64,000 nucleotides of DNA from Gracilimonas sp. Lineage in GTDB: Bacteria > Bacteroidota > Rhodothermia > Balneolales > Balneolaceae. Numbering within the stretch: the first letter of the stretch is position 1; every line of letters begins with the position of its first letter. This document shows, in pieces, positions 28,642 to 37,790 of this stretch. The stretch is from the NCBI RefSeq assembly GCF_014762685.1, contig NZ_JABURM010000005.1, forward strand, positions 496,001 to 560,000. The letters run 5' to 3'. Made by a program: the position numbers and the translations under genes. The notes under the pieces were generated by a model. It ran no database searches and was not told where the DNA came from. It was given only the letters and a program-made list of their open reading frames with translations.

Positions 28642-31065
28642 ATGATTAAGAATTTATCAGAAGTGAGTTTAGAAATGATAGATGAGGTAGGGGGGAAAAA
28701 TGCTTCACTGGGGGAAATGATTAGCAGTCTGTCAAGCAGGGGTATCAGCGTTCCGGAAGGTTTTGTCTTGACCGTGGAGGTTTACGATCGCTACATGAAA
28801 GAAAACGGAATTGAAGATAAAATCCGATCAATGATTGAAAAGCTGGATGTTAATGATCTTGTGCAGTTACGTAAAACAGGTATGGAGATACGCCAGATTG
28901 TTCTGGATGGAGAGTTTCCGGAAGATCTTCAGGATAAGATTAAAACCCGTTATACAGAGTTGTCCAGAAAATATGGTAAAGATTCTACTGATGTCGCAGT
29001 TCGTTCTTCGGCAACGGCTGAAGACCTGCCGGAAGCTTCTTTTGCAGGGCAGCAAGATTCCTTTCTTAATGTCCGTGGTCCCAACAGTGTTTTAAGTTCT
29101 ATTAAGGCATGTTTTGCTTCGCTTTTTACCGACCGTGCAATTTCCTACCGGGCTTCCACTGATTTTGCCCATAAGGATGTTAAGCTTTCAGTAGGAATTC
29201 AAAAGATGGCCCGTTCTGACCTTGGAGCCTCCGGGGTGGCATTTTCCATCGATCCGGAAAGTGGATTTGAACATACGGTGGTTATAAACGGAACCTTTGG
29301 ATTAGGTGAGCTGCTGGTACAGGGCGAAATTTCACCGGATGAATTTATTGTATTTAAACCGACTCTAAAAGAGGGTAAAAAGGCAATCATAGGGAAGAAA
29401 CTGGGAAACAAAACTCATAAACTGGCATATGGTCACAAACCGAATGAAATGACTAAGCGCCTAAGCCTTGAGGAATCGATGCGGGATAAATATTGTCTCA
29501 GTGATGACGATGTGCTGCAGCTTGCCGAATGGGTTGTAGAGATAGAAAAACACTATACTGAACGCAATGGACGGTGGTCACCCATGGATATTGAGTGGGC
29601 CTATGACGGGCTTTCTAATGAGCTGTTTATTGTGCAGGCTCGTCCTGAAACGATTCATTCCAATAACATGGGAACGCTCACAGAGTTTAAAATCGATGAT
29701 AAAAACCGGGAGGGTAAATTAATTTTAGAAGGAACAGCTGTAGGAGATAAAATAGGTTCCGGGAAGGTGAATATTATTCATACGCTTGATGGTCGGGATG
29801 GTTCGGCTGATGAGATAAGTTTCCAAAGCGGTGAGGTACTGGTCACGGAAATGACTGATCCTGATTGGGAACCGCTAATGAAAAAAGCTTCCGCAATTAT
29901 CACTAACAAAGGGGGGCGTACTTGTCACGCCGCAATTGTGGCACGTGAGATGGGAATTCCCGCTATTGTAGGAACGGAAATTGCGACAAAATGCCTGAAG
30001 AAAAGTCAAAAAGTAACTGTATCCTGCGGCGAAGGCGCTACCGGAAAAGTTTATGAGGGGGTTATTAATTACGAAGAAATTCATCATAAAATAACTGAGC
30101 TGCCGGCAACTCAGACCCCGGTTATGTTGAACATTGCCTCGCCGGATCTTGCATTTAGGCTCAGCGGCATACCCAATTCAGGCGTGGGATTAGCCCGGGA
30201 AGAGTTTATCATTAATAACTACATAAAAATACATCCCCTGGCTCTTTTGCATCATAAGGAGATTGGTGATGAACAGCTGAGTACAAAGATTAATGAGATC
30301 ATTTATGGTTATGATGATGAAAGTGAATTTTTTGTTGAAAAGCTTTCATTTGGCATAGCCCATATTGGTGCGGCTTTTTATCCTTCGCGGGTAATCGTTC
30401 GGTTTTCAGATTTTAAATCAAATGAGTATAAAAACCTGTTGGGTGGTTCTTATTTCGAACCGGAAGAAGAGAATCCCATGATAGGCTGGCGGGGAGCTTC
30501 CCGGTATTATTCCGATAAATACAAAGAAGCTTTTGGTCTGGAGTGTAAAGCTATTAAAAGGGTGCGTGATCAATATGGGCTGACCAATATCACGGTAATG
30601 ATTCCCTTTTGTCGAACCCCGGAAGAATTGCAGAAAGTGCTGCAGACGATGGGAGAGTTTGGCCTGAAAAGAGGGAAAAATGGACTGGAAGTTTACCTGA
30701 TGGCTGAGCTGCCTTCAAATATTATTTTGGCTGAAGAGTTTGCTGCTCATATAGACGGATTTTCGATTGGTTCGAATGATTTGACACAACTAACTTTAGG
30801 TCTTGATCGTGATTCATCACTGGTTGCTCACGTCTATGATGAACGGAATGAAGCGGTAAAGCGCATGATTCTCATGCTATTGGAAAAAGCCAAGAAAACA
30901 GGAACCAAAGTTGGTATATGCGGGCAGGGCCCATCGGATTTTCCCGACTTTGCCGAATTTCTTGTATATCATGGCATTGACAGTATTTCTGTTACACCTG
31001 ATTCCATATTCAAAACCTTGCATTCTATCCATGATCTGGAGCAGAATCTGTTACAACATGCATGA
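28642..31065 (+). CDS. ppsA: Phosphoenolpyruvate synthase
   Basis: An 807-residue cytosolic enzyme that converts pyruvate and ATP to PEP, AMP and phosphate for gluconeogenesis. It has the N-terminal ATP-binding domain (VGGKNASLGEMISSL at the start and DVAVRSSATAEDLPEASFAGQQ), the phosphohistidine domain with catalytic His429 (GGRTCHAAIVAREMGIPAIVG), and the C-terminal PEP/pyruvate TIM barrel with GICGQGPSDFPDF. Length and all motifs match PpsA (about 790-800). It is a single-gene unit ahead of the stressosome module. Gluconeogenic flux fits growth on peptides, as suggested by the first operon. Confidence 0.96.
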   Translation: MIKNLSEVSLEMIDEVGGKNASLGEMISSLSSRGISVPEGFVLTVEVYDRYMKENGIEDKIRSMIEKLDVNDLVQLRKTGMEIRQIVLDGEFPEDLQDKIKTRYTELSRKYGKDSTDVAVRSSATAEDLPEASFAGQQDSFLNVRGPNSVLSSIKACFASLFTDRAISYRASTDFAHKDVKLSVGIQKMARSDLGASGVAFSIDPESGFEHTVVINGTFGLGELLVQGEISPDEFIVFKPTLKEGKKAIIGKKLGNKTHKLAYGHKPNEMTKRLSLEESMRDKYCLSDDDVLQLAEWVVEIEKHYTERNGRWSPMDIEWAYDGLSNELFIVQARPETIHSNNMGTLTEFKIDDKNREGKLILEGTAVGDKIGSGKVNIIHTLDGRDGSADEISFQSGEVLVTEMTDPDWEPLMKKASAIITNKGGRTCHAAIVAREMGIPAIVGTEIATKCLKKSQKVTVSCGEGATGKVYEGVINYEEIHHKITELPATQTPVMLNIASPDLAFRLSGIPNSGVGLAREEFIINNYIKIHPLALLHHKEIGDEQLSTKINEIIYGYDDESEFFVEKLSFGIAHIGAAFYPSRVIVRFSDFKSNEYKNLLGGSYFEPEEENPMIGWRGASRYYSDKYKEAFGLECKAIKRVRDQYGLTNITVMIPFCRTPEELQKVLQTMGEFGLKRGKNGLEVYLMAELPSNIILAEEFAAHIDGFSIGSNDLTQLTLGLDRDSSLVAHVYDERNEAVKRMILMLLEKAKKTGTKVGICGQGPSDFPDFAEFLVYHGIDSISVTPDSIFKTLHSIHDLEQNLLQHA

Positions 31066-31297
31066 ACTAATCTGGTGTCAGTTAATTTATCAATGGTTAT
31101 TTGGGGTAGAAATGAGAGTAAATAGGACTTCAGGATGAATCAATTTAGTACATTAGGATGTCTTAAAAGCATTGTTTTGATATGTAATAAATAATGCGAC
31201 GATTATTTAATACTTATCGCTACTTCGATTGCGACAGCTCTTTTTTATACTCATTGCGTTAATACCCACATCGTGTAAAAAAAAGAGGTCAGAATTT

Positions 31298-32236
31298 ATG
31301 GCTAAGAAAAGCGATACTAAGGAAAATAAATCCGAAAACGAGAAGGATAAAAAGTATCCCAATATCCCGGGCCAACCGCCTGACGAGTCTACTGCTTCAC
31401 TGCTGCGTGAGCTTGTCGCTCACCTTAGACAAAAAAGAAGTGAACTAAGGGAGGAATGGGCTCGACGTATTCAGGAAGCTGAACTTTTGAGAGCTATGAA
31501 TAAGGAAGAGATTTTAGCAGAAGCTACTTCTGTATATGATAATTATGTAGAAGCACTAGAAACGGGGACCTATGAAGCGCTGCAATCTTATGCCCGAAAT
31601 CTTTCTGAGCGTATTATTCCCAGAGGGGTAGAAACGCACGAGGTTGTTGGGATTGTGCTTTTGCTTCGTGATGTTTTGGCGAGATCTCTTTTTGCCAAAT
31701 ATCGTGATGACTTCAGCAAACTCAATCGGATTCTGGATGCTTATGAACCCGCAGCTAACCGCATTGCAAATACCGTTGCTGTAGGTTTTGTTCAGGAGCG
31801 CGAGAGGGTGATTCGTGAACAACAGGAAGCTATCCGTGAGCTGTCAACGCCGGTGCTTCAGGTTCGCGAGCGACTTCTCATTTTGCCGATTATTGGTATT
31901 ATTGATCCAAAGCGTGCACAGCAGTTTACTGAACAACTTTTGCAGGCTATTCGCCGAAATAGGGCTAAAGTAGTTGTGATTGATATAACCGGGGTGCCGA
32001 CTATGGATGAAAAGGTAGCCAATCACCTCGTTCAAACAGTAGATGCAACACGATTATTGGGGGCTAGTGTGATTGTTACCGGCCTTTCCTCAGAAATTGC
32101 TCAAACACTCGTTACAATAGGAGTCGATCTTACTAAGATTATTACGGTTGGTGACTTGCAGGGTGGTATTGAAGAAGCGGAACGTAAACTCGGTTACAGA
32201 GTACAACAGGTAGAGCCTGCACAGCGCCAAACTTAA
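31298..32236 (+). CDS. rsbR: RsbR-like stressosome sensor/scaffold protein
   Basis: A 312-residue protein. I chose the ATG at 31298 (MAKKSDTKENK) because AAGAGG lies 9 nt upstream; an open frame extends further but gives a false signal-like leader. The N-terminal helical sensor domain (about 45-185, with LREEWARRIQEAELL) is followed by a STAS domain starting ELSTPVLQVRERLLILPIIGIID. The two threonines phosphorylated in Bacillus RsbR have likely counterparts in DITGVPTMDE and VTGLSSEIAQTL. It forms the 1.8-MDa stressosome with RsbS and holds RsbT. RsbS starts 25 bp downstream. Confidence 0.92.
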   Translation: MAKKSDTKENKSENEKDKKYPNIPGQPPDESTASLLRELVAHLRQKRSELREEWARRIQEAELLRAMNKEEILAEATSVYDNYVEALETGTYEALQSYARNLSERIIPRGVETHEVVGIVLLLRDVLARSLFAKYRDDFSKLNRILDAYEPAANRIANTVAVGFVQERERVIREQQEAIRELSTPVLQVRERLLILPIIGIIDPKRAQQFTEQLLQAIRRNRAKVVVIDITGVPTMDEKVANHLVQTVDATRLLGASVIVTGLSSEIAQTLVTIGVDLTKIITVGDLQGGIEEAERKLGYRVQQVEPAQRQT

Positions 32237-32261
32237 ACCTGATTAATGACCAAGATCCTAA

Positions 32262-32630
32262 ATGCGAGTACCTATCCTAAAACAAGGTAATTACCTAATT
32301 GCCTCGGTTCAGTCGTCACTTAGCGATGAAGAATTATTAAAACTCAGAGATGACCTTGTTGCCAAAGTTTCACAAGTAAGGGCGCGTGGAGTTATTATCG
32401 ACGTCACCGTACTGGATGTTATGGATTCTTTTGCAACTCGTATTCTGAAAGATATCGCCCAAATGATTAAACTTAGGGGAGCACCAACTGTAGTTGTAGG
32501 GGTTCAGCCTGATGTGGCTTTAGCTATGGTTCAGTTGGGGCTGAGTTTGGGGCATCTGGAAACAGCATTGGACTTGGAGGAAGGGTTAGCTCTTTTGGAT
32601 GATTTCAATCAACCGAACAACGAGAATTAA
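32262..32630 (+). CDS. rsbS: RsbS-like stressosome core STAS protein
   Basis: A 122-residue single STAS-domain protein. The phosphorylatable serine of RsbS matches the serine in VLDVMDSFATRIL, and the flanking GAPTVVVGVQPDVALAMVQLG is typical of RsbS. It builds the stressosome core and binds RsbT in the unphosphorylated form. It lies 25 bp after rsbR, while the gap to rsbT is 193 bp, which is unusually long for this module. Confidence 0.93.
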   Translation: MRVPILKQGNYLIASVQSSLSDEELLKLRDDLVAKVSQVRARGVIIDVTVLDVMDSFATRILKDIAQMIKLRGAPTVVVGVQPDVALAMVQLGLSLGHLETALDLEEGLALLDDFNQPNNEN

Positions 32631-32823
32631 TGTAATTGAATTTCTTGGTACAGATTAGACTGTATACTAAGGGGGTAAAAGGTTACTCTATCAATCAGTT
32701 GAAAATGTATTGTCAAGGATAGCAAACAACTTATATATGTTATTCCAAAAGAAGTTAAACCGGGTCGTAAAAAATTAATAGTATATTAATTAGGTGATAG
32801 CAGCCTAAGAAGTAACAATCGTG
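32631..32823. other. 193-bp spacer inside the stressosome module
   Basis: The rsbS-rsbT junction holds a 193-bp AT-rich spacer with no open frame of note. No strong terminator is seen. It may carry an internal promoter or a processing site that changes RsbT levels relative to RsbR and RsbS. No promoter could be assigned. Confidence 0.4.
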
Positions 32824-33276
32824 ATGGATAAGGACTCCAAAAAAACTGAAAATGATCTTAAGAAGCTGACCGCGGAAGTTTTTCCGATAGGCTCTGATTT
32901 AGATTTGGTTTCCATACGGGATTTTGGCAGAAAAATGGCCGCACAAATTGGTTTCGAGGGTAGCGATCAAACCCTTATAGCTACCGCTCTTTCAGAAATT
33001 TGCCGAAATGTATTGGAATATGCAGGTACAGGAGAGGTTAAGATTGAACCTGATAAAGATAAAAACTCAGAAGGGATTTTGATTACAGTCACGGACACCG
33101 GACCGGGTATTGAAGATGTAAGAAAAGCATTGCAGGAAGGTTATTCCACTGGTCGCGGTATGGGAATCGGTTTGCCGGGTACAAAAAGAATTATGGACAA
33201 ATTTGAAATACATTCAAATATTGGCAAGGGAACCACTGTAATTATGGCAAAATGGCTTGATAAATATGAGTTTTAA
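32824..33276 (+). CDS. rsbT: RsbT-like serine/threonine kinase (switch protein)
   Basis: A 150-residue GHKL-fold kinase that phosphorylates RsbR and RsbS and then leaves the stressosome. The start is an ATG at 32824 preceded directly by an in-frame GTG. All ATP-binding boxes are present: the N box in LSEICRNVLEYAG, the G1 box DTGPGIED and the G2 box GRGMGIGLPGTKRIMDKF. In Bacillus free RsbT activates the RsbU phosphatase by binding its N-terminal domain; here the kinase gene two positions downstream carries a similar domain. The stop overlaps the rsbX start by 11 bp. Confidence 0.94.
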   Translation: MDKDSKKTENDLKKLTAEVFPIGSDLDLVSIRDFGRKMAAQIGFEGSDQTLIATALSEICRNVLEYAGTGEVKIEPDKDKNSEGILITVTDTGPGIEDVRKALQEGYSTGRGMGIGLPGTKRIMDKFEIHSNIGKGTTVIMAKWLDKYEF

Positions 33277-33916
33277 CGATCATAAAATAGAAACCGGTAA
33301 AACAAAGTTTATTGCATGGAGTTCAGCACGACTCCCCAAGGAAGGAGAGAAAATTTGTGGCGACCTTAGCTTGGTAAAAAAGTCAAATGGAAAAGTTTTA
33401 GTTGCAGCAGTAGATGGGCTTGGACATGGAGTCAGTGCGGCTAAGGCGAGTAAAAAAGCTATCGATTTGCTGGAATCATTTGAAAAAGAATCCCTTATTA
33501 ATCTTATTCACCGATGCCATAAAGAACTTCGGCAAACCCGAGGGGTTGTAATGAGTCTGGCTCTGATAGATTCAAAGGAAAATATGATGACGTGGATTGG
33601 AGTAGGAAATGTAGAAGGGGTATTATTTCGTGCTCATTCTGAAGTCGGCCAAAAACTGGAACGAATTGTATTAAGAGGCGGCGTGATAGGATACAAATTA
33701 CCATCACTTCAAGCAGCTATGATTCCTATTTTTAAAGATGATATTGTAGTATTTACAACTGATGGTGTGGAGCATGATTATGTAGATGAATTAAATGCTA
33801 GTGAGCACCCCGAAGAAATTGTTGAATTCGTAGCTTCTAATTATTTCAAAAAATCTGATGATGCATTAATTATTGCTGGAAAGTATTTGGGAGAAGGATT
33901 TCAATATGAAAACTAA
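33266..33916 (+). CDS. rsbX: RsbX-like PP2C/SpoIIE-family phosphatase
   Basis: A 216-residue single-domain protein serine phosphatase. I chose the ATG at 33266 (MSFNDHKIETG), overlapping the rsbT stop, over an upstream TTG. Metal-binding motifs GDLSLVKKSNGKVLVAAVDGLGHG and FTTDGVEHDY are visible. In Bacillus RsbX dephosphorylates RsbR and RsbS and resets the stressosome. The gene ends 11 bp inside the start of the histidine kinase gene, so rsbT, rsbX and the kinase appear translationally coupled. Confidence 0.92.
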   Translation: MSFNDHKIETGKTKFIAWSSARLPKEGEKICGDLSLVKKSNGKVLVAAVDGLGHGVSAAKASKKAIDLLESFEKESLINLIHRCHKELRQTRGVVMSLALIDSKENMMTWIGVGNVEGVLFRAHSEVGQKLERIVLRGGVIGYKLPSLQAAMIPIFKDDIVVFTTDGVEHDYVDELNASEHPEEIVEFVASNYFKKSDDALIIAGKYLGEGFQYEN

Positions 33917-35735
33917 GGTTGGAAGATATATCACTGAGCAGTTTTATGAAGGCCTTAAAGATTATTTGGTCAATGAAAAGGAAGAAATATTGGCTAAGGC
34001 TTATGAAATGGGCCGAAAAAGCTTACAGGAAGGATATACTGAGCTGAACATAATCGAAATGTATAAAAGTGCTCAGTTAAGGCTGAATGAAAATGGGTTA
34101 GAGTTTGATACAAAGGAAAAATTTAACAGGGCTTCCCGTTATCTGACTGAGTGGCTGGCACCGTATGAAGTAAGGCTGCGAAGTTATCGGGATATGATTA
34201 AAAAGCTCAATACAAAAAATGACCAGCTTGAGAAAGAAATAGAAAACCGTAAACAAGCCGAGAAAGAACTTCAGCGTAGCAGGGCTTATTTCCAGACACT
34301 AATTGAAAATGCACAAGACATTATTACCATACTCGATCATAAAGGTATTATTCGTTATGAAAGTCCTTCTGTGGAACGTATTCTGGGGTATGAACCCAAG
34401 GAGTTAAATGGCAGAGATGCTTTCCAATATTTGCATGAAGATGACAGAGAAAAGGTTTTGAAATTATTTGCTGAAGTTGTGGCTAATCCCAACCTTGTAC
34501 ACACGGCTGAATACAGATTTCGACATAAGAGTGGAAAATGGGTTTATCTGGAAAGCATAGCCAAGAACATTCCGGATAGTATGGACGGCCCGGTTGTAGT
34601 GGTTAACTCACGCGATATAACCGATCGCATTAGCAATATCCGAAAGTTAGAGGAAAACAAAGTTCAGCTTGCTGAAGCACAGCGCATTGCAAAAGTTGGC
34701 AGTTGGGAATGGAATCCGGGTATAAAAGGAAATGAACTTGAATGGTCAGAGGAAATGTGCCGGATATACGGAGTTAAGCCGGAAAATTTTGATCATAGTT
34801 ATGATACTTTTATCGAACGGGTTCATCCGGATGATCGGGAAAGAACGCAACGTATCATCAAAAGGTGCCTGGAAAATAAAGAGTCTTGTTCCTTTGAACA
34901 TAAAATAATACGAACGGATGGTGAAGTACGTACTCTGTTATGTATGGGGCACATGATTACAGATGAGAATGATAAGGTCGTAAAAATGATTGGTACGGGG
35001 CAGGATGTTACCGAGCAGAAGGAAAAAGAAAAAAAACTGAAAGAATATAGCGAACAGCTTCGGAAGCTGTCAGCACGAATTGAGCGTGCCAGAGAGGAGG
35101 AACGAATTCGAATTTCGAGAGAAGTACATGATGAATTAGGACAAATGTTGACTGTTCTTAAGATGGACATCTCTATGCTTAATAGTGAAATGCGAGAAAT
35201 GCTTCCAGATGATACCCACACTTTTTTTCATAATGAAGCACAGAAAGTATTGGAAAGAATCAACGTGATTATTAAATCTGTTCAGAGAATAACTACCGAA
35301 TTGAGGCCTGAAGTTTTGGATGATCTAGGACTGAAAGACGCCATTGAATGGCAGGCTCAGGAGTTCAGTAATCGTACAGGAATAGATATCCATTTTAGTT
35401 CTGGCATTTCTGATACCGATTTTTTGGACGATGAACAGTCAACTACCCTGTTTCGCATTTTTCAGGAAACATTGACGAATGTACTTCGACACGCTAAGGC
35501 TACGACAGTTGACATTAACTTAAGAAAAGAAAATAATCATATACAGTTGATTATCGTGGATGATGGTATTGGAATTACTCAAAAAGAAAAAGAAGCGTCA
35601 ACCTCATTAGGTCTTATCGGAATGAGAGAGCGCACACAGCTTCTTGGGGGTAGTGTAAGTATTGAAGGAGAAAAAGAAAAAGGAACCAAGGTTGTTTTAA
35701 CGATTCCGTTTGAAAAAACGGAGAAGAATAAATAA
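33906..35735 (+). CDS. Hybrid sensor histidine kinase: RsbU_N-like domain, two PAS, HisKA_3, HATPase
   Basis: A 609-residue soluble kinase with no membrane span. The ATG at 33906 lies inside the rsbX tail. Residues 1-95 (GRYITEQFYEGLKDYLVNEK..., EGYTELNIIEMYKSAQ) resemble the N-terminal RsbT-binding domain of RsbU. A coiled linker leads to PAS1 (about 125-240) and PAS2 (about 258-370), then a HisKA_3 dimerisation domain with the phospho-acceptor His408 (REVHDELGQ) and an HATPase domain (FQETLTNVLRHAKA; VDDGIGI; SLGLIGMRERTQLLGG). It would sense RsbT release plus PAS ligands and phosphorylate the response regulator encoded 12 bp downstream. RsbT docking is inferred from domain likeness and gene order. 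Confidence 0.9.
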   Translation: MKTKVGRYITEQFYEGLKDYLVNEKEEILAKAYEMGRKSLQEGYTELNIIEMYKSAQLRLNENGLEFDTKEKFNRASRYLTEWLAPYEVRLRSYRDMIKKLNTKNDQLEKEIENRKQAEKELQRSRAYFQTLIENAQDIITILDHKGIIRYESPSVERILGYEPKELNGRDAFQYLHEDDREKVLKLFAEVVANPNLVHTAEYRFRHKSGKWVYLESIAKNIPDSMDGPVVVVNSRDITDRISNIRKLEENKVQLAEAQRIAKVGSWEWNPGIKGNELEWSEEMCRIYGVKPENFDHSYDTFIERVHPDDRERTQRIIKRCLENKESCSFEHKIIRTDGEVRTLLCMGHMITDENDKVVKMIGTGQDVTEQKEKEKKLKEYSEQLRKLSARIERAREEERIRISREVHDELGQMLTVLKMDISMLNSEMREMLPDDTHTFFHNEAQKVLERINVIIKSVQRITTELRPEVLDDLGLKDAIEWQAQEFSNRTGIDIHFSSGISDTDFLDDEQSTTLFRIFQETLTNVLRHAKATTVDINLRKENNHIQLIIVDDGIGITQKEKEASTSLGLIGMRERTQLLGGSVSIEGEKEKGTKVVLTIPFEKTEKNK

Positions 35736-35746
35736 GGAGGTTTGTT

Positions 35747-36385
35747 ATGATAAAAGTAATAATTGCAGATGATCACCCTCTTGTAAGAGAAGGGATAAAA
35801 AAAGTCGTGGATCAGAGTACTATTGATATTGAGGTTTCCGGGGAAGCTTCTGATGCTCATGAATTGATGGATATGCTGAGGGAGCAAAAAGCAGATATTA
35901 TAATATTAGATATAGCAATGCCGGGTAAAAGTGGCCTTGATGTATTGAAGGATATCAAGGATTTTCATCCAAACCTCCCTGTATTGATTTTAAGTATGCA
36001 TCCGGAAGATCGGTTTGCTATCAGGGCACTTAAGGCCGGCGCATCAGGTTATCTGAATAAAAGCAGTATTTCAGATCAAATGGTAAATGCTATCCGAAAG
36101 ATTGTGGTGGAAAAGAAAAGATATATTAGCCCGAATGTTGCTGAACAGCTCGCGGCTCGGGTTGATCTTAATCACGAACAGCCTCTTCATGAATCACTTT
36201 CAGATAGGGAATATCAGATTTTGTGCATGATCGGATCCGGGAAAAAAGTAAATGAAATTGCTAAAGAATTATCTATAAGCATTCAAACGGTACATACCTA
36301 TCGTTCAAGAATAAAAGAGAAAACAAACCTAAACTCGAATGTAGAAATTACTCGTTATGCTCTGCAACATAATCTGATTGATTGA
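35747..36385 (+). CDS. NarL/LuxR-family response regulator (stressosome-linked)
   Basis: A 212-residue regulator with a receiver domain (VIIADDHPLVREG; phospho-acceptor Asp in IILDIAMPGKSG) and a LuxR-type helix-turn-helix (LSDREYQILCMIGSGKKVNEIAKELSISIQTVHTYRSRI). A strong ribosome-binding site, AAGGAGG, lies 6 nt before the ATG. It pairs naturally with the HisKA_3 kinase just upstream. A close paralogue occurs 2.2 kb downstream. Target promoters are not visible from sequence alone. Confidence 0.95.
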   Translation: MIKVIIADDHPLVREGIKKVVDQSTIDIEVSGEASDAHELMDMLREQKADIIILDIAMPGKSGLDVLKDIKDFHPNLPVLILSMHPEDRFAIRALKAGASGYLNKSSISDQMVNAIRKIVVEKKRYISPNVAEQLAARVDLNHEQPLHESLSDREYQILCMIGSGKKVNEIAKELSISIQTVHTYRSRIKEKTNLNSNVEITRYALQHNLID

Positions 36386-36852
36386 TTGCATTTTAACTCA
36401 AAAATATACGCTTCTTTTTTCGTTAAAAAGATCAAATCAACTTTAATTGATTTTAGTACTCCAAAAAGTCAAGGAGAGACTTCCTGACAGGTGACTTCTC
36501 TTTTATATTTTATACGCTCGTCATAATAAAAAACTTATCTTTTCTTTACTAAACCTACGTGGGTGTTAGTGTCTGGATTGCACCGTGAGAAATATTTGTC
36601 TCATAAAATTAACTAACGAGATAAGAAAAAATGCAATACCACTACAAGAAAATATCACACCCTGAAAAGAAGTATTTGACAAAAAGTGTCCGCTCTTTTT
36701 TACGTGTTTGAAAGGAACACCTCAACCACTTTTCAGATATAACTAATCAACTAAATCAAGTGACGAATTTAATGATATATATTATCGTCATGTTTTAGAA
36801 TTTTACATTATAGAATAAGTAAAATAAACAATTAAGCAAGAGAGGAAAAGTT
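36386..36852. other. Intergenic region after the first response regulator
   Basis: About 470 bp of AT-rich sequence. No coding frame is supported. It must include the promoter of the small secreted protein that follows, which has a purine-rich ribosome-binding site (AGAGGAAAAG). I checked for sigma-54 elements; a TTGCA at 36578-36582 lacks the matching GG, so none was called. Confidence 0.45.
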
Positions 36853-37230
36853 ATGTTTAGACTTAAAAATTCAATTCTATCAAGTGTATTTGCAATATTG
36901 TTTGGGTTGGTACTTTTGCCAGTCAATTCAACACTGCAAGGCCAAACCATCCAAGCAAGTTCGGATGCTATGATTACTATTAGTGGGGATGTTATCAATG
37001 CTGATAATAATCAACCTGTACCCGGTGTTCTTGTCACCATTGTTGGGGATGTTGGGGAGAATAAAGAAGTTGAATCCAATCAACGAGGTAAGTTCAGCTT
37101 TAATAGTCTCAGTCCCGGAAAATATACTCTTAAAGTAGATGATCCGAGATATGAAGAATTCTCAAAAGATGTTGAACTCACAAGCCAGGACAGTAATAAA
37201 AAAATAACCATAAAACTGAAACCTGCATAA
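36853..37230 (+). CDS. Small secreted protein with carboxypeptidase-regulatory-like (Cna-B-type) domain
   Basis: A 125-residue protein with a signal peptide (about 1-35, ending QGQ) and a single beta-sandwich domain (ISGDVINADNNQPVPGVLVTIVG ... FNSLSPGKYTLKVDDPRYEEF), the prealbumin/carboxypeptidase regulatory fold also found at the start of SusC proteins. As a free-standing domain it has no catalytic role and could be a surface or periplasmic adhesion or binding protein. It lies between two signalling units and ends in its own terminator, so it is probably a regulated single gene. Confidence 0.8.
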   Translation: MFRLKNSILSSVFAILFGLVLLPVNSTLQGQTIQASSDAMITISGDVINADNNQPVPGVLVTIVGDVGENKEVESNQRGKFSFNSLSPGKYTLKVDDPRYEEFSKDVELTSQDSNKKITIKLKPA

Positions 37231-37287
37231 CTAACCCGCTTACTCCATTCATAAACCCCTAAAGTTAAGGTTAGGTTAGGTGCAAAG

Positions 37288-37318
37288 AGGTCATCCTTAT
37301 TATAAGGGTGGCCTTTTT
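37288..37318 (+). terminator. Rho-independent terminator after the small secreted protein
   Basis: AGGTCATCCTT pairs with AAGGGTGGCCT (two G-T pairs) across a 5-nt loop and is followed by TTTTT. Confidence 0.82.
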
Positions 37319-37604
37319 AATTTATACAGAAAAAAGAGAATACTTTGCAGTTAAAGTAGACAATGACAGGATTAGAGATACTACTATAAGTGTTGCTAAA
37401 ATTTACTACACATTTATAATAAATTTGTGTGCCAAATAGATAGCGGTAAATGTGACAACTTCTATTGAGGTTGTAATGACAAGAAATTCAGATTCTTTCC
37501 TATACCGCACTTGCTCTCCAATCTATATGTTATCCTCAGTGCTTGACGGGATTAGTCAACACCTATTTAGCTAAAAACTAAAAAAGAAAAGGGATACAAA
37601 AAAT
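37319..37604. other. Intergenic region, no gene seen
   Basis: Nearly 290 bp of AT-rich DNA between the terminator and a small possible gene. A TGGCAC appears on the - strand near 37428-37437 but lacks a -12 element at the right distance. Nothing else was recognised. Confidence 0.4.
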
Positions 37605-37790
37605 ATGGAAACATCCGAGCCATTAGTTTTAGATCCGGATAATTTGAATAGTGAAACCAAGATATCCGGTAATAACAATAAGGCATTTCAAAATGCGGAA
37701 ACTCCGCATGAAGAGTTCCTTTTGGAACTGATGAATGGGGAGCAAAATCATAGCTATAAAAAAAATAAGTTGACTCGAGCAGTAGGATGA
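37605..37790 (+). CDS. Possible 61-aa hypothetical protein
   Basis: A short open frame with an ATG preceded by AAAAGGGA at about 11 nt spacing. The product is hydrophilic and acidic in its first half (METSEPLVLDPDNLNSE), basic at the end (SYKKNKLTRAVG), and has no hydrophobic segment. I recognise no family. It fills the gap before the second response regulator gene. It could be a small regulatory partner or a chance frame. Confidence 0.4.
   Translation: METSEPLVLDPDNLNSETKISGNNNKAFQNAETPHEEFLLELMNGEQNHSYKKNKLTRAVG

Noticed and set aside
36560-36585. TTGCA as the -12 part of a sigma-54 promoter for the small secreted protein
   Set aside because: The position 12 bp upstream reads AG instead of GG and the rest of the -24 box does not match.
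37428-37443. TGGCAC on the - strand as a sigma-54 promoter
   Set aside because: No TTGC-type -12 element occurs at the required distance and no - strand gene follows.
37605-37790. Treating the 61-aa frame as a certain gene
   Set aside because: Only a modest ribosome-binding site supports it; it is kept in the list with low confidence.
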